64,000 bases of DNA. Origin: Hevea brasiliensis. Taxonomy: Eukaryota; Streptophyta; Magnoliopsida; Malpighiales; Euphorbiaceae. Both the position numbers and the translations under genes were made by a program. Positions 32,351 to 44,363 of the stretch are shown here, piece after piece. Within the stretch, counting starts at the first letter, position 1. Each line of letters starts with the position of its first letter. Location: the NCBI RefSeq assembly GCF_030052815.1, contig NC_079496.1, positions 69,429,652 to 69,493,651 of the forward strand. Reading direction: 5' to 3'. The notes beneath the pieces were generated by a model. The model was not told where the DNA came from. It searched no databases and saw only the letters and a program-made list of their open reading frames with translations.

Positions 32351-35300
32351 TGTGACACCCCTTACAGGTACAGATATGCAGAGTAAGCAATGTCACACGA
32401 TTATCTGCAGCACACTCTAATATGCCTTATTTAATTTTTATCATGCTTTTGAATATAATTTGTGAAATATAATTTATTTAAGCCATTTATCAAAAGTATA
32501 ATTTATTTGAGGTTCCGAAAATTTTAAAGAAAATCCAGCAGAGTACCGGCTAAAAATGGAGAAAACGGTTCTTCGGAACCTGAAAAAAAACACTTCCAAT
32601 ATTCACATTCAATCATTCCCAAACTCCAATATCCAAAATCTAAACAATTTTTCAATTTCAGGTCTCAACAACCTTTTCATTTCTCAAACATCCATTTCTC
32701 ATAATACTCATATACAAATAACAAATAAATGCTCAAATTTTGCATTCATGACCATAACTTTCATTATTTACATGAACATCAAAATGCATTACATAGATCC
32801 AAATACATAAGAGAAAATAAAAATTTAGTTACAAAATGACAAAATGACACCTAGTGCCCTACCAATGCACTGAAGGTAGTGAAGTGACACGGACACTGTG
32901 CAGAATTGCAAGATGGACTCACCCAGTCTGCAGTCTACTGGGCTCACGATCAGTATCTCCAGTACCTACGCGTGGCAAAAGCAACGCGCTAAGCAATAAT
33001 GCTTAGTGGTGCAATAATAAAATAACATGAAATAACAGAAAATAAATATGTATTGCATGTGCATGTTTTGTTTGTCTTGTATTTGTATATCCATTCATTT
33101 ATTTCTTTTACTTTGCCCATTTTCATTCATTTGGTTGCCCAAGTAACCTACACTAGACGACTGGACTGGATAAGTGGGTAAACTGGCACTGGGTATCAAG
33201 TACCTCGGGCCGTCACACCATCGGTCACATATGCATCTCCCGGTGTGCAACAGAACAGCTAACAAGCTGTAAATAATATCAGGCACAAGGCCAAATCTCA
33301 ATACAAGGTCAGAATGGCTAAAAGCCATAAAATCACAGAATGGCATATTGCCATGTGCAGTACTGCTAACTGAACCCTATTGGCATGCCAAACTATCCAA
33401 ACCAATCTTGTTAGGTATACTAGGGCATTTGAAACCTTTAAATTCTTCACTTCGTGAATTTCAAGTTTTTGGTGTCACTATTCACCTCATTGGTCAACAA
33501 AAATGTTGACTTTTGGATAGAAAATATGTACATTGACTTTGGCACTCCCAATATACCACATTTGGCATTCAAAACTTGTTGGCATTAAGCATTTATACCA
33601 TTTCAAAGTTTAAACCAAGGGAAGCAGAATTTTCAGTTTTTGTAGCTCAACTTTACTGTTCCATTGGACACTGTTGCAGTGGGAATTTGAAGAAATGGAA
33701 AACATACAAGTTGTTTCTTATTTTGTCTAGTTGAATTTCATTTTTTGAATCACTCCATTTGGAGTTTTGTAGCTCTAGATATGGTCCAAAAACCACAGCT
33801 GGCCGGATTGCCAATCTGCAGAATTGACCATATCTACAGTAACATGAACAGTAACTGAAGTCACTTAGTTGGATGGGTTCTGGCCATAATTTGGGGTAGG
33901 TTCCTTCATGAAAGTTGTTTTTCAATATCTTAACTTGTTTCTGTAAAAATTTCAGGTCAATTGACCATATCTACAGTGAGTTATGGCCAAATGAACAGTT
34001 ACTGTTCATTTGGTCATTTCTGCAGGTGCTGTTGCAGGGTATCCAGATTGGGGCCAAGTTTTGGTCCTCTTGCTTTGGTCTTTTGGGCATGGTTTCTTCA
34101 GCAAAAATGTGTCATTATAAGCCTAGTTTCATGTCCAATTGGCCAAACACCAATTGGACCAACACAGCCAAAGCTATGGCAGTCCAAGTGGACTGAAATT
34201 TCAGTCACCCTGCTGCTGTCTTTAGGCAGCCTACACATTCACTTTGCCATGCATTATTTCAGTCCAAATTGTGGTCAACTTACCTAAAATGGTCACTAAT
34301 TGACCATTAAAATGTTCTCTAACAATTTCCTAAGCCAAGTCAAATTTTCACTTCTCAAAACCCTAATTTCCATATGAGTTTTCACAACATGCTTGAATTA
34401 ACTATCTCATTCACTATCCACATGCATATATGGTTTAAACATAATCTCTAATCCACTTTAAGTCCATCAAAACACTCTATTATTGTTCCTTCAATAGGGC
34501 AGCCAAAATTTATGTTATGTATACACATAATTATTGTTCATTTTAGTTACAAATTCTTACTCAATTCAAGTTACTAATCATGAAAATAAAGAGTTTTAGG
34601 TATCTAATGCACTAACCTTTAAGTGGCACTTTTTTCCCAAGTTTAATCTTCACTTTTCTTGTACTCTCTTGGCTGCCAAACACTTCCTCTAGGTCCAAGG
34701 ATTCATTTTAGTGTTGGGGTCTTGAGGAAATATGGTGAGGAAGCATGAGAATGAAAGCTTGCAAAGAATAGCTATGGTGGAAACCCTATCTTCTCTCTCT
34801 CTCTACGTTTTGGCTGGTTTGAAGGAGGTGGCTGCTGTATTTTTGGTTAATTTGGTCTTCATTTAGTCTCTTTTATTAGTTAATAATATGGTTGTTTAAT
34901 TATAATTGGTGGAGACTTTCAAATGACATCATAATGATGTCATATTTGGCATTTTTATGGATTTTTCTTTTCTTTTCGTCACTACTCAATTTCAATTTAA
35001 TTTTTAGTAATGTTTCTTCATATTTTATGTCATTTTAATTATTTACTTAATTGGACAAGTCGGCCAAAAATCACCTCTGAAGGCGAAATGACAAAAATGC
35101 CCTCCGTTTGGCTTAACGGGTCAAAATTGGCTGTACCGATTGAAAAATTTTCCTAAATATTTTCTTGGCATTCTAATGCCATAGGAACCTCAATGACCCT
35201 TCTCTGGAGTCCCAAAAATTATTTTATAATTTTTCTCCCGGATCTAGGGCTCCTCGTTGTGAGAACCGCAACTTCTCTCTGGTTACCCCTCGCTAGGGCA

Positions 35301-35485
35301 CCGGCTCGTTTAATTTGGTTGTATTTTATTTCCAAAATTTTTATTAAATTTTTCTTATTAATATTTGAATTTATTATGGTCCCTCACTTAAGTTTAAATA
35401 TTTTTCCGAACATTCTAGCTGTCCAGATCGACACTGGTCACCGGAACAGTGGAATGTACTGAATTGCTACCGGGAGGGTGTTACA
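32351..35485 (-). mobile_element. 5' LTR of element D, 3135 bp
   Basis: Nearly identical to 24373-27503 throughout, apart from a patch at 32366-32413 where substitutions crowd together. It carries the palindrome at 34924-34942 and the same subterminal block. It ends GGTGTTACA at 35485, followed by the TGGTT duplication. Confidence 0.93.
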
Positions 35486-35490
35486 TGGTT
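35486..35490. repeat. Target-site duplication of element D (right)
   Basis: TGGTT matches 24368-24372 exactly. Confidence 0.93.
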
Positions 35491-37115
35491 TGGCAATGGA
35501 TTAGTTGTTACGTTTAGAGCTACATTCCTTCCTTCTTTTTTTAGCAAGACATTTCTGATGAGGGATTGCTCCCTTGCTCTGAGTGCTCCACAGTTATCAG
35601 TTGCATGTCCAACGGCGCCACCGTGGTATTCGCATCTTACATCAGGATTATACCACCTAGAATAAGGTGGTTGCAGGGGATCTAATGGGATGGGTATGAT
35701 CTGATTGATTACTCAACAGATAGAGGTAAATCTCACTTAAAGGCATGGGAAAAAGAGGATCTAGATTTCTCATGGGTCTAGAATTGACCTGAGGAACAAG
35801 TGGTCCAACAGATGGAGCAGGTTGGGTAGGTGGTCTTGGATGATAGGTAGTTTATAGTGGATATTGCAGACGAGGATAAGGGTAGTTAGGGAATGGTGGC
35901 GGGATATTTGCCACCACTGAGCTTTGGGCAGGAAAATGCAAGCAAAAATTGTTTTGGGGAGGGCGAGATAGATTGGCTTGCTTAGAAATGGTATGAACAT
36001 CCCCTTCTTTTTTCTTGGTCTGATTTGGTGTCCTTTTCACAGAACTGTCCCCCACAATTTCCTAAAGCCTCCCTAGCCTCATATTAGCCTCAATTCTTTC
36101 CCCCGTTTGAATTATATTAGCAAAATTATTAGACAGGTTTCCAATCATCAGGTTGAAGTATGGGGCTCTTAGAGTTTTGATGAACAAAGAACAGAGCTCG
36201 TTGTCTATTATAAGGGGATACACCTTTGCCACTTTCTCCCTCCACCTCTGAGCATACTCCTTAAAGCTCTCTCCTTTTTTCTGCACCAAGTTTTGGAGGT
36301 CCCTCCTAGTTAGGGCCACATCACAATTGAACATATACTGCTTCAGAAATGTATTCGCTAAATCTTTCCAAAAGTGGAGTTTGCTCCTATCCAACTAAAT
36401 GTACCAGCATAAAGCTGGATCAGAAAGACTCTCGTGGAAGAAGTGGATCAACAACTTATCATTTTCTGACAGTACTGATATCTTTGCAATATAGGTGGCC
36501 GGGTGTATACAAGGATCGGTGGTGCCAGTGTACTTCTCAAACTCAGGAACATTAAACTCTGGGGGCACCACTACATCTGAAACCAGTCTCAGAGCAGACA
36601 CATCTATAAACCCATACCTCTATTGCCTGCAAGCACTCCTTTAAGGCTGTAAGTTTTTCATTCTCTACCTTCTCTTTTTCTTTTCCTATTCCATACACTA
36701 TTCCTACCGATGCATTGGGAGCTGACGGGTAATGTTAGATATAAGGAAATGTTTGATTGTAAGGTTGTTATATCGAGTAGGGAGGTTCATTTGCTTGGTA
36801 TGAGGCAACATGAGGATTAGTAGCTATTGTAGGTTCAGGATTCAGGTGTTGAAAAACAAAAGAAGATGAAGCTTAGCACTATTGAGGATTTCAATCCCTA
36901 TTCATTATTGGTGGGGTAGTTATTGGTAAGGGTGGAACTACTGTTTCTTTCCCATGTGCTAATTCTCTCATCATTAGCATCAATTCGAAGACTTGCTCCT
37001 TTAGGTTGGCAACTTGTCCTTGTAAGCTTTGTACTTGTTTTTGTTCCTTTATAATCTTTTTTGTTCTAGAACGCGTTAAGTAAACCTTGGTTGGTATGAA
37101 GGCTTGCTTAATCAA
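35491..37115 (-). pseudogene. gag: gag of a Tat/Ogre-type gypsy element
   Basis: The N-terminus is a charged coiled-coil-like stretch (SRTKKIIKEQKQVQSLQGQV, then ANLKEQVFELMLMMREL). The gag domain follows: FNVPEFEKYTGTTDP, then FFHESLSDPALCWYI, FWKDLANTFLKQYMFN, RRDLQNLVQKKGESFKEYA and AYFNLMIGNLSNNFANII near 36070-36560. The C-terminal part near 35550-35650 shows CKMRIPRWRRWTCN, a decayed CxYHxGxxGH-type region known from this clade. Many stops break it. At 35491 it is cut by element D and resumes at 24372. The architecture and PBS put it in the Tat clade; protease, RT and integrase are not in the window. Confidence 0.78.
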
Positions 37116-37504
37116 ATTCGCTTTGTCTCGAGCAATGTTGACTCGCTGTAATTATCTGTAAAACATTAATTTGATTTGTTTAAGATCATTTTATTAATTT
37201 CCTAATCGATTAAAAGGATACAGTGGTAAATGATTGTCGAGACGGTGTTTGTTGAAGGTAAACCAAGTCAACTCTATGATGGCATCGTTCAATAGTTCAA
37301 CCGTGAATGACCAAGTCGTGCTCATTTCCATGATACTTGTTCATGTGGCGCACACGTTTTTTTCACATGGCCCTAACAAGGATAAATCCCACGAGGGTTA
37401 TGCTATTCATTCATGATTTCATAAAAACAAAACATAATTCGATCAATACATTGCGTGAAAAACTTAATTGTTCATTTACTTGTCAAAAAATATATAGAAT
37501 TTAA
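37116..37504 (-). other. Spacer between gag and ORF1 of the Ogre-type element
   Basis: I see no conserved protein text here. Ogre-type elements normally have a short gap between their first ORF and gag, so this non-coding spacer fits. It has no repeat structure that I could detect. Confidence 0.4.
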
Positions 37505-39447
37505 CTATTGCCTAGGCTCAGGAAGACTTTTTAAGATGCAGTGGCATTTCTTGAGATATTCATGGAGCCTCTCTTCTTGTCTCGCAGAATCAAATGTTCT
37601 CAAGGCATATTCTGATTTCGATAATAGCGCTTGGTTTTCTTGCGCTGCCATTCTTTCCAACCAATTAACATTTTCTTTTAGTTCTTGATAGAGGGCAGTC
37701 TGGCATTCCTTTTCCTTCCTTTCCCTGGCACATTCCTTAAAAATGTCGTTGATCAACTACGCTTGCTCTTTAAATTCAATTCTCTTCTTTTTGCTCTCCT
37801 GTTTATATTCGGCCACTAACATCTTGTGATGTTTCAATTCTTCTTGTAACTTGTTTTTCTGTATCCCGGCTTCTCTTATTTTGCCTTGGAGCATAACTTT
37901 CTCTCTTTCCCACTGGGCCTTTTGTTCCCTATACTTTTGTTCCCTATACTGTCACATCTTCTCTGACCCCTCTTTCCTTCCCTTTTTGGAGCTTGTCGAT
38001 CATTTTGGGCTAAGAGGTCTTCTAACTGCTTTGTGTCCCTTCAGTTATTGATTCTCTAAAACCAAATCCTAGAAATGGATATCCAACCTGGCATGAGCTT
38101 CTTCCATGTAATCCTCTACAGAACCTTTGTGAAGTAATTTATCTTCCAAATTTATCAGCTTGGGGACTTTATACCCTTTGTCTCTCCTATCTCTCCATAG
38201 AGGACATCCCCCTGTTGTGCTTGGTCCTTTTGGCGACCATTCCATCAAGGTTACTTTTTCCTAAGACTTGTGTAGGGCCTTCAGTTCGTCCTCTTTACCA
38301 ACTTTATAATAGAAATAAACTTGGCAAAATTCTTTAAGGCATGGGATAAATTGAGTCGAACCAAATTGCCTCTTCACTAAAGCTATGAGATAACTTGTAC
38401 ATCTCGCCAAACCCACTAGAGGTACGAAATGATAATCGCTAGTACTGAATAAGAAGGTTTGGCTAACAGTCCATAACTTTCTCCAGTAATAGTCATGACT
38501 AGTAAAACATAGAATCAGCTTTTGCCACTGTTGTCCATTTCTCTTACCAATTGTTAACTTTGACATCTTCTCAATAATTGGTTGATCAGAATACCAAGCT
38601 AATCCTTTGGTCTCCCGTGGACAGACATGGCTAAAGATCTAGAGATATAGCAGTTGAATGCAGCATTTCATGATCCCTTTACCCTGTTATCGATAGTATG
38701 TTAAAGTCAAAAAGGTTTCAGCAAGGACAGTAGGGATCATATTGATATTTTACTTCTCTACTGCCCAAAACAGCTCCACCACATTTTAGTTTACAATTTC
38801 TAGAGGCCCAGGGAACAGGATCAACCATAAATACTCAGAGCTAGCACTGGCAAAGCCATCTCCCATTTTCCATTCTGAATATGTTGATCTAGATTTTTCT
38901 TGATATAGGCCCAAGACCACCCATGAGAATTGCCCTTGATAGTTTCTTTTGCTTTGGCTTCCTCTGTTGGGACTCCTATTATGTGAGCAAACTGCTTCCA
39001 TGTCTACCTATAGTCAAGATGAAGGTAAATACGGTTTTGAGCCACATAAGGGATCTCCAATAATGCCTGATACTCCTTAATTATTAGTGTTGTATCAATA
39101 TCATTAAAGGAAAAGACCCTATAACTGGGGTTCCAAGTGGACAGTATAGCTTTCAAAGCAGGAATTTGTACTTTAACCCGTGCTAAGGTGGCAATTTTTC
39201 CATACTTCTCTTTAAACTTTGCTTGAGCATGGACAGACAATGATTTCTAGCTATTTAGTAAACCGTCAAGACTAGCTAATCTAACTTCAATCTTATCAGG
39301 CTTGATGGGAGGCAATGAGTGGACGTTTACTTCTATATCCACCTCTTTTGCTTGTAAAGACTCTAAGCTGTGAATTAATCTAGACCATTATTGGGCATTT
39401 TGTTCTGGCTTTGAAATCTCCTCAGCTAACCAACTTGAAGATGCCAT
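37505..39447 (-). pseudogene. ORF1 of the Ogre-type element (DUF7745-like)
   Basis: The start is the ATG of MASSSWLAEEISKPEQ at 39447-39445. Recognisable parts are an N-terminal region with KEKYGKIATLARVKV and PSYRVFSFNDIDTTLIIKEY (the LTPTxEEYxxLL-like motif of plant DUF7745 proteins), then QTWKQFAHIIGVPTEE, a middle segment with LARCTSYLIALVKRQFG (38340-38420), and a coiled-coil tail (ERMAAQENQALLSKSEYALR) ending near 37505. Extra ORFs of this kind upstream of gag are known from Ogre/Tat elements; their function is not established. Stops near 39390, 39250, 38800 and later, plus frame changes, make this a pseudogene. The family name rests on recalled motifs, so it is tentative. Confidence 0.65.
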
Positions 39448-40338
39448 CTAAAATTTCTTTATTTATCCTTGGAAAACACACAATGTATGGCACCTGTACT
39501 AAAGAAAAGAAAAATTAGAACATAAATGCACAATCTTGAGTAATTTTGGATTATACCATTAAAGGCAATAACGTTTATGCACCTGTCAAAGTAGGAAGGT
39601 GTTTAGATTGTTTTAATGGTATGATTCATAGTTACCTTTGTCTTATAAAAAAAATAAAAATATATTTAAGTATAAATAGAGTAAGGGAAAAGGAAGTACG
39701 TCCCTCTTGTCCTAAAATGGGATAGTCCTAATATAGAGTAGGTGTTATCCAATTGGATGGTTCTACCCCTACGGATGGCTTACTATGGCCTTGACTAATG
39801 TGATGGTTTAGCTCATGGTCTAATTTGCTAAAGTTTAAAGGTCCCCATATTGTCCCTATTGTAAACAGTAGAGCTTCATTCCAATATTATGATACTAACG
39901 GGAAAATCCACGGGTATCACAATAGGTGAAATGAGTTCTAATCTGAGCAGAAGTCTTTACAGATGCTAACAGGGTAGAACCCATGGGTACCGCTACATGA
40001 CTCCCTCCTACTTCCTAGAGGGTAAGAAAGCCCGGGTATAGGGCCAAATTGTATGAGGACATTGTGTCAATATTAGGTGTGTGAAGGGACATACTCACTT
40101 CTTCCTTATTTAAGGGAATTAAAATAACACTGCTGTAATACAATAAAAGAAAAGGTAATTAAACAAGCTAAATCATTAAAACAATTAGTAATAAAAGCTA
40201 AGAAGGAATAGTGATAATTGAAATTTAGGGCCCTCAATATTTCGTTAGTTAAACCCTATAATCATCAATTTTAATTTATAAGAGCACAAGATTAGATCTA
40301 CTTTTAAACCTCTGAACCAGGGATAATTCCTATCAAGT
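39448..40338 (-). other. 5' leader of the Ogre-type element
   Basis: This stretch lies between the PBS and ORF1. No ORF or known structure is evident. It contains an imperfect inverted pair, ATACCATTAAAGG at 39554 and TTTTAATGGTATG at 39614, that could fold. A long leader is normal for this clade. Confidence 0.5.
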
Positions 40339-40355
40339 CCCCAGTGGAGTCGCCA
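40339..40355 (-). other. Primer-binding site of the Ogre-type element
   Basis: The minus strand reads TGGCGACTCCACTGGGG. This is the PBS typical of Tat/Ogre gypsy elements, reported to match tRNA-Arg. It lies three bases from the LTR end and identifies the lineage independently of the proteins. Confidence 0.82.
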
Positions 40356-40739
40356 AGCTATCGCAAAGGTTTTGCGGTCACTAGAAGATTCTCACCAAAG
40401 TGGAAAAATGAGGAGTCACCACTTTAATTTTAAGGGAAATTAAAGAAAATCATTTGCAAAATTCATAAACCCACTTCTAAAATAGAGATTCTAAGTTCGG
40501 GGTCCGTATACGCGTGGGGAAGGTGCTAGGCTCCCCATATCATCCCTCAATGAGGGCAAGTGAATTTAACGATGTGCTCTTTATAATTTAAAACTGATAA
40601 TTTTAGGGTTAAAATTACAATGTTGGTTCCCATTATTTATTAAAGGAACATTTGATATTTCACTATTCCGAGCTTCCTAAGAACACGAGTATATGGGATG
40701 ACCCTAAAGTGAGTTGATATTGTATTTGTTTAATTTGTT

Positions 40740-41050
40740 ATGTATTTATTAAATTCCTCCCTTCCTGAATTAGGACTCTAATTCCAAAGAGGTATTATTT
40801 GGTCCTTAGAGATTCATAATGAGTGAGGACTCTCAGCTCACACATCATACACTCATCATCAGCATCCGAATAATTGAGGGTGCAGTGTGCGTAATGAATA
40901 TACATAAATCGATATGGGTATAAATTTTCATTCCTTTTAATTAAGACTCTATTTCAAAAGGGATGTGTTAATTAAAACCTAGAGAGTTCCCTTCATTAAT
41001 GAGGACTCTCAGTTAATGAATGAAGGTCTCATCATCGGCATAATTATGCA
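40740..41050. repeat. Two-copy degenerate repeat in the Ogre LTR
   Basis: Two units of about 180 bp follow each other. Each has an 'AGGACTCTAATT...' or 'AAGACTCTATTT...' opening, then GAGGACTCTCAG and a CTCATCATC(A/G)GCAT phrase. Divergence is high. There are no coding features. Confidence 0.5.
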
Positions 41051-41225
41051 TAAAACATTTACCCAAATTGTTTTATGTTAAACTATTTAGTGTTTTACGA
41101 AAATGATGTCTTATCGGTCTAAGTCAAACAGAAAGAAGAACTTCTTTTATAATATGATAGTATGGACTCCAAGAAGGACTCTCTATTTGGTCCAAATATA
41201 AAGTTCGGAGCACTTAGAAGGGCTC

Positions 41226-41545
41226 TCCTGCAAACTGAACATTGAAACGTGCTCGATAAATTTGCTGAAGAGTGCAAAATAAGCGCCGAGGTTTTCAAGG
41301 AAAGGACTCTCTCCCAATCTCCCCTATTTGCATTGAATAAATTTTATAAAATGTAAAACTATGGGAACTTGAGGAAAGGGCTCCCTCCCGAATCCCCATA
41401 ATTATGAAAAGCGAGTCTCATAAAGATGTAAAAACTGTGGAGGTTCAAAGAAAGACTCTCTCCCGACCTCCTATATTTGTAAAGGATGATTTTTATAACA
41501 AAAATAGAATTGCGATAATCCGAAGAAAGGACTCTCTCCCAAACT
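41226..41545. repeat. 75-bp tandem repeat in the Ogre LTR
   Basis: The phrase AAAGGACTCTCTCCC or a near variant recurs at 41301, 41375, 41451 and 41526, spaced 74, 76 and 75 bases. A weaker copy (GAAGGGCTCTCCTG) lies at about 41218. Each unit also holds an ATTTTATAAAATGTAAAA-like stretch. Confidence 0.75.
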
Positions 41546-43139
41546 CCCGCTGAAGAATGATAATATTCAAAAAATGATGTAAAGAATAAAATGATTCTAT
41601 ATGTGTTCGTGACACATCTAATTGCGCGCTATTTTCCTATGTCTATCACTATCCGGACTCTTTTCACTCTCTTAGCTTCCGATCTCTTATTGGTTACCCA
41701 AACTCTCCATGTTTATCCGAACTTACATTTACTCATCCTTATTATATCTCCCTCTTTAATCAAATTCGAACTCTCCACATCATCATTCTTGTGTTTATCT
41801 TATTCCTATCTGAACTCTTTACTACCCTTCCAAAACTCTAGTAACATTTACATCATCCGAACTCTTATTCTTACACTAACAAAAATAAAAATCTTTTGAA
41901 ATGATGCATGCATTACTATAGCGTACAAAAGGTAACATTTGTGAGATAAGTCAATATAACACTAGTCTATTCTAAAAGTTCAGTATGATTCGATTTCCTA
42001 AAAGTTCCTACATAACAAATATAGCCTAGTTGCATTCAATCAGTAGAGGGACTGTTAGGACGTTTACCTGTAATGAGCTACCAGGGTGACAGGAGAGCCA
42101 ATGCTAATGTCTCACGTCAAGATGGGGTTGCTAAGGCTGAGTTGACCAGGAGCACCTTTTGAGATGATGGTGTTGGGAATAAGATCCTAATGACGAACCA
42201 AAGGTGGACCACTGAGCTTCTGAGCAAATTTACTGAAGAATGAGACTGGAATATTAGGACTTCTAGAGGAGGTTCTTTAGAAAACACGTTTCTCAAGCCC
42301 CTTTCGCACTAATAACTTTACATTCCAGGAGATGAATGAAGAAACAGAGATTAAAACTTGAGAGAGAAGATCAAAGTGCCAAGAGAAACTACAGAGATCG
42401 AGATTTCAAGATCAAAAGTGAAGGACTAATACCCGAAATCTCAAAATTCAAACCCCAAAGACCCCTTTTACAGTGAAACTTTTAGGGATTTATAGGAGAC
42501 GGGGTCTTATAATGGAGGGTCAAAATTCGAGTAGGAAAAAAAGGAAGAGTCTGGATTTAGAAGGTCAAAATCCAATGGCTTGGAATTAAAGAGGATCAAA
42601 ATTAAGGGTTGATATTTAGTTCAAAATTCCTTTTTCCTTTCTTTTCTAATCTAACGGTTAGGGGTTTCACCTTATACGACAGATTTGAAGGCTGGGAATG
42701 AAAAGTGTCGAATTTGTTATTTACTTTTAATCTAATGGCCCAAAACCCATCCTTACAAGTGAGATCAGTGGTATGGATTGAGGCGTATCAGAATGCTTTA
42801 ACAGCCTCAGATCCAATGGTTCAGGTTCGTCCTTACAAATGGGATGGATGGTGGAGATTGGATCATACCTCAAATGATTTAACTAACTCAGATCTGACAG
42901 TGGGGGGTTAATCTTATAGATCAAGGATCATGACTAAAAGTAACTTTTGAACTCCTGATTCCCCAATGCTTCCAATCTTTATTGGGCATTTCTCGATCTA
43001 CTTGATCTCTCATTACGTGTGGCAGCTCTGAGACCTTCTATTTCGATCTCTTAAACTAAATCTTTCCATTTTTGATCTCTTCTAGCTTCTTGATCTCTTT
43101 CCTATCCCTCTTCTGCATCTAGTCTATGTCGGTGAACCT

Positions 43140-43410
43140 CAAATAATGGTGAAGCATTAAATTCTCCACTTACCAATGAGCCGCTTCAAGTTCTGCAGGC
43201 ATTAAATGCCTAGGTATATATATACTAGGGGTAGTAGGCTGAGATTCTCACATTTTCACATTTCCTTCTTCGGTCAATTTTCGGTATGCTCTTCCCCATG
43301 CCTTACATTTCCTGTACCCCTTTTTACTATGACAACCACTTTGATCTTTTTTCGATTACTTCTTTTGCCTATCACCTAAAAATGGATGACACCGATGGTT
43401 AGAGAATTAA
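43140..43410 (+). repeat. Diverged upstream copy of the antisense promoter and ORF start
   Basis: This matches 44110-44390 in outline: GCATTAAATG before a TATATATATA box (43215-43224), GATTCTCACATT after it, TTTGATCTTTTTTCG, and a start ATGGATGACACCGATGGT at 43383 answering ATGAGTGGCACCGATGGT at 44364. The next codon is TAG here and CAG there. A duplication inside the LTR therefore left a dead copy upstream. Confidence 0.6.
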
Positions 43411-44202
43411 GAGAATTTCCTCCCATGATGGCGAAAGAACTAGACTAAAAGGCCGATTAGGGAAAAAAAATGACTATCGTACCGATCCCAAATCGGCTTA
43501 CCGGTTCGAGTTAAAGACTGATCTCGAGCGAGGGACTGCTAGTTTCAGTTCTGATATCGGTGATCGCCTCTTAAAGTTCATGTGGCTCCTAACCATCTCA
43601 GGGGTCCAGATTGAGGCTCAGTTCTGGTCGATGACATCGACGATGGCAACTAACTTTTTGTAGTCTTTACCATAGTCGACGAGAGTTGTGTTCCCAATCT
43701 CCACGTATATCTTGAATGGCATCTTGAGATTGGGAGGTCTCGAACTGCGGAAACAAGGGTAGAACATAAGGTAGAGTAGGTAGGAATATCTATAATTAAT
43801 GATCAGACTGGAGAAATCACCCAATGATGTAATCTGATCTTTTGGAAATGAAATGAACTTTTATTTAAGCTTGATTCCATTTTATTTATTTATTCTGTTT
43901 GTATTTATTTATTATGTTTTATTATTTACATGGTTCTGATTACCCTTTTGATCAATTTCCTAGCCGATCTCTTTTGTTCGGATTCTCTCTTTCTCGATCT
44001 CTAGTCACAGTTCTTTCAACTGAACTCTTTCAGCCCTCTTTTTATCCGATCTCTGAACAAAACATTTCAGTCAACCTCACATGTTTGATCTCTTCCCCTC
44101 TGGAATATTTTTTAGGCGCACATGGAGAACTATAATAACATGTAGTTTTTTGCTTTTCGATGCACCACCTAAGGTCTCGCAAGCATTCAATGTTCGGACG
44201 AG

Positions 44203-44210
44203 TATAAATA
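44203..44210 (+). promoter_or_regulatory. TATA box of the antisense ORF
   Basis: TATAAATA lies 154 bases upstream of the ATG at 44364, followed by a CT-rich leader (CTTCGCTCTCTCTATTTCC). The spacing and composition suit a plant RNA polymerase II promoter firing against the retrotransposon's own direction. Confidence 0.5.
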
Positions 44211-44363
44211 GAGAGGGGCTAAGTCATTCTCATACTTCGCTCTCTCTATTTCCTGAAGCTTCTTAAACGTTTTCTCTCATTTTCCTTGACTTTTCTGGCA
44301 CTGATTTGTAACTTGGTATTAGTTTGATCTTTTTTCGGTCAGTTTTAACTTCATTATGTGAAA

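Larger units (their letters stand above)
24373..35485 (-). mobile_element. Complete Ty3/gypsy element D (family 1, Del/Tekay type)
   Basis: This 11.1-kb insertion on the minus strand has two long LTRs (3131 and 3135 bp), a tRNA-Met PBS, gag, protease, RT, RNase H, integrase with an intron, a chromodomain and a polypurine tract. It is flanked by TGGTT repeats. It sits inside the gag of an Ogre-type element. The LTRs agree closely over almost all their length, implying a recent insertion. The coding region nevertheless has at least six lesions, so it may have moved using proteins from another copy, or some lesions may be sequence error. Confidence 0.93.
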
